The notes under the pieces were generated by a model that searched no databases, was not told the DNA's origin, and was given only the letters and a program-made list of their open reading frames with translations. From SAR116 cluster bacterium AG-313-A07 (GTDB lineage Bacteria > Pseudomonadota > Alphaproteobacteria > Thalassobaculales > Thalassobaculaceae), in NCBI GenBank assembly GCA_003284265.1, contig QBVV01000004.1, positions 1-64,000 of the forward strand: 64,000 bases of DNA. The letters are read 5' to 3'. The translations under genes were made by a program, and so were the position numbers. Positions 62,622 through 64,000 of this stretch are shown here, piece after piece. Each line of letters begins with the position of its first letter. The stretch's first letter is position 1.

Positions 62622-63707
62622 TTAAGTGTCACATTGTGCTTTAAATCGCAAAATATGATCGGCTAAGACACAAGCCATCATTGCTTCTCCTACCGGAACT
62701 GCTCTAATACCCACGCAGGGATCATGTCTTCCTTTTGTTATAACCTCAATTTCCGAACCAAATCTATCTATTGATTTTCGTGGTGAAAGTATTGAACTTG
62801 TCGGTTTCACTGCAAACCTAACAATAATTGGTTCGCCTGTCGTTATTCCTCCGAGGATTCCTCCAGCCGTATTGGTTAAAAACCTGGGCTCTCCATTAAT
62901 TATTCGCATCTCGTCAGATGCCTCGTTCCCAGGAGTCGATACAATATTAAACCCATCCCCAATTTCAACTGCCTTAACTGCATTTATTGACATCATTGCA
63001 CTGGCTAAATCACTATCTATTTTTCCATAAATAGGTTCACCAAGACCAATTGGGACGTCTGTCGCGACGATTTCTATTATCGCGCCGGCTGATGAACCAG
63101 ATTTTCGGACATCATCTAAAAAAGTTGACCATTTGGAAGCTGCATCTTGGTCAGGTGACCAAAAAGGATTACGTTGAGTTTCCGACCAGTCCCAATTTTC
63201 TCTATTTATTTTATGGGGGCCAATTTGAACGAGTGCACCTCTTATTTTTATATTTTTTTCTGCTCTAGATGATAGTATTTTGTGAGCTATTGCTCCAGCA
63301 GCGACGCGCATCGCTGTTTCCCTTGCTGAGGATCTTCCTCCTCCACGATAGTCTCTAATGCCATATTTTTTCTCATAAGTATAATCAGCGTGACCAGGAC
63401 GAAATTTATCCTTGATATCTCCATAATCCTTGGACCGCTGATCTTGGTTTTCGATCACTAGGCTAATTGATGTTCCTGTGGTTTTACCTTCAAAAACGCC
63501 TGATAAAATCCTTACTGTATCTGGCTCTTGTCGTTGGGTTGTGAAACGAGATTGACCAGGTTTGCGTTTATCTAAATAAATTTGTATATCAGCCTCGGTG
63601 AGTGGTATTAATGGGGGTACTCCGTCTATTACGCACCCTATAGCCGGCCCATGGCTTTCACCCCATGTGGTGAATCTAAATAACCGCCCAAAACTATTAC
63701 TTGTCAT
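62622..63707 (-). CDS. aroC: Chorismate synthase
   Basis: From ATG 63707, preceded by GGGAAA, the product has 361 residues. It converts EPSP to chorismate using reduced FMN. Signature blocks: [50 protein letters not shown], and [27 protein letters not shown] longer frame reaching 63788 adds a non-family N-terminus. Next to fabI, as in many Alphaproteobacteria; the DAHP synthase gene at 44271 serves the same pathway. Confidence 0.97.
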   Translation of the reverse strand: MTSNSFGRLFRFTTWGESHGPAIGCVIDGVPPLIPLTEADIQIYLDKRKPGQSRFTTQRQEPDTVRILSGVFEGKTTGTSISLVIENQDQRSKDYGDIKDKFRPGHADYTYEKKYGIRDYRGGGRSSARETAMRVAAGAIAHKILSSRAEKNIKIRGALVQIGPHKINRENWDWSETQRNPFWSPDQDAASKWSTFLDDVRKSGSSAGAIIEIVATDVPIGLGEPIYGKIDSDLASAMMSINAVKAVEIGDGFNIVSTPGNEASDEMRIINGEPRFLTNTAGGILGGITTGEPIIVRFAVKPTSSILSPRKSIDRFGSEIEVITKGRHDPCVGIRAVPVGEAMMACVLADHILRFKAQCDT

Positions 63708-63727
63708 TTTGAATTTCCCATAGACGC

Positions 63728-64000
<273 letters not shown>

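Noticed and set aside
63050-63268. Plus-strand open frame inside the aroC region
   Set aside because: It is antisense to a chorismate synthase with full signature motifs.

Overview
The window reads as chromosomal DNA of a free-living, probably marine, Gram-negative alphaproteobacterium with AT-leaning base composition. The lineage call rests on gene order: an acetoin/histone-deacetylase-like gene followed by xseB-ispA-dxs-tlyA, then fabI-aroC on the other strand, is an arrangement I associate with Alphaproteobacteria; a class II DAHP synthase and an ergothioneine egtBD pair fit too. I see no rRNA, tRNA, CRISPR array, transposase or integrase. Species cannot be named from the sequence alone.

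Region 1 (1-10307, all minus strand, transcribed right to left) is the most unusual part: seven tightly packed genes encoding a flavoprotein with two cyclic-nucleotide-binding domains and four 4Fe-4S cluster motifs, a small membrane protein with a diheme b-type histidine pattern, an FHA-transmembrane-decaheme cytochrome fusion, a small secreted protein, a secreted tandem GlcG/HbpS protein, an outer-membrane beta-barrel and a further exported multiheme cytochrome c cut by the window edge. I infer a regulated electron route from cytoplasmic reductant across both membranes.

Region 2 (10525-23226) holds a prepilin peptidase, a divergent pair (membrane-anchored TPR protein and five-heme cytochrome c), a secreted PPC-domain protein, and a type II secretion operon in the transcribed order gspE-F-G-I-J-K-L-M-(C/N)-D, with no gspH. 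The closeness of a type II secretion system to extracytoplasmic multiheme cytochromes suggests that it may export some of them.

Region 3 (23429-44016) is a small-molecule catabolism and transport district: an isochorismatase-like hydrolase, EgtB/EgtD for ergothioneine, five PhyH-type dioxygenases, a redoxin-prolyl-4-hydroxylase-like fusion, an LDH2-type dehydrogenase without its usual catalytic His, a MaoC-CitE acyl-CoA module, a ThDP enzyme of the acetolactate-synthase family, an AstE/aspartoacylase-like deacylase, a class III aminotransferase and three transporters. The shared substrate is unknown.

Region 4 (44271-52531, plus strand) has a class II DAHP synthase, a nicotinate phosphoribosyltransferase-like gene translationally coupled to a class I glutamine amidotransferase, an old-yellow-enzyme fusion that has lost its Fe-S cysteines, a flavin monooxygenase-like protein, a DUF427 protein and an ETHE1-like metallo-hydrolase. 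An RND efflux pair follows on the minus strand (52571-56879).

Region 5 (57175-64000) is housekeeping: deacetylase-like protein, xseB, ispA, dxs and tlyA on plus; a small exported protein, aroC and the C-terminal part of fabI on minus. Several genes appear to start at TTG or GTG; starts were adjusted where a ribosome-binding site or overlap argued for it.
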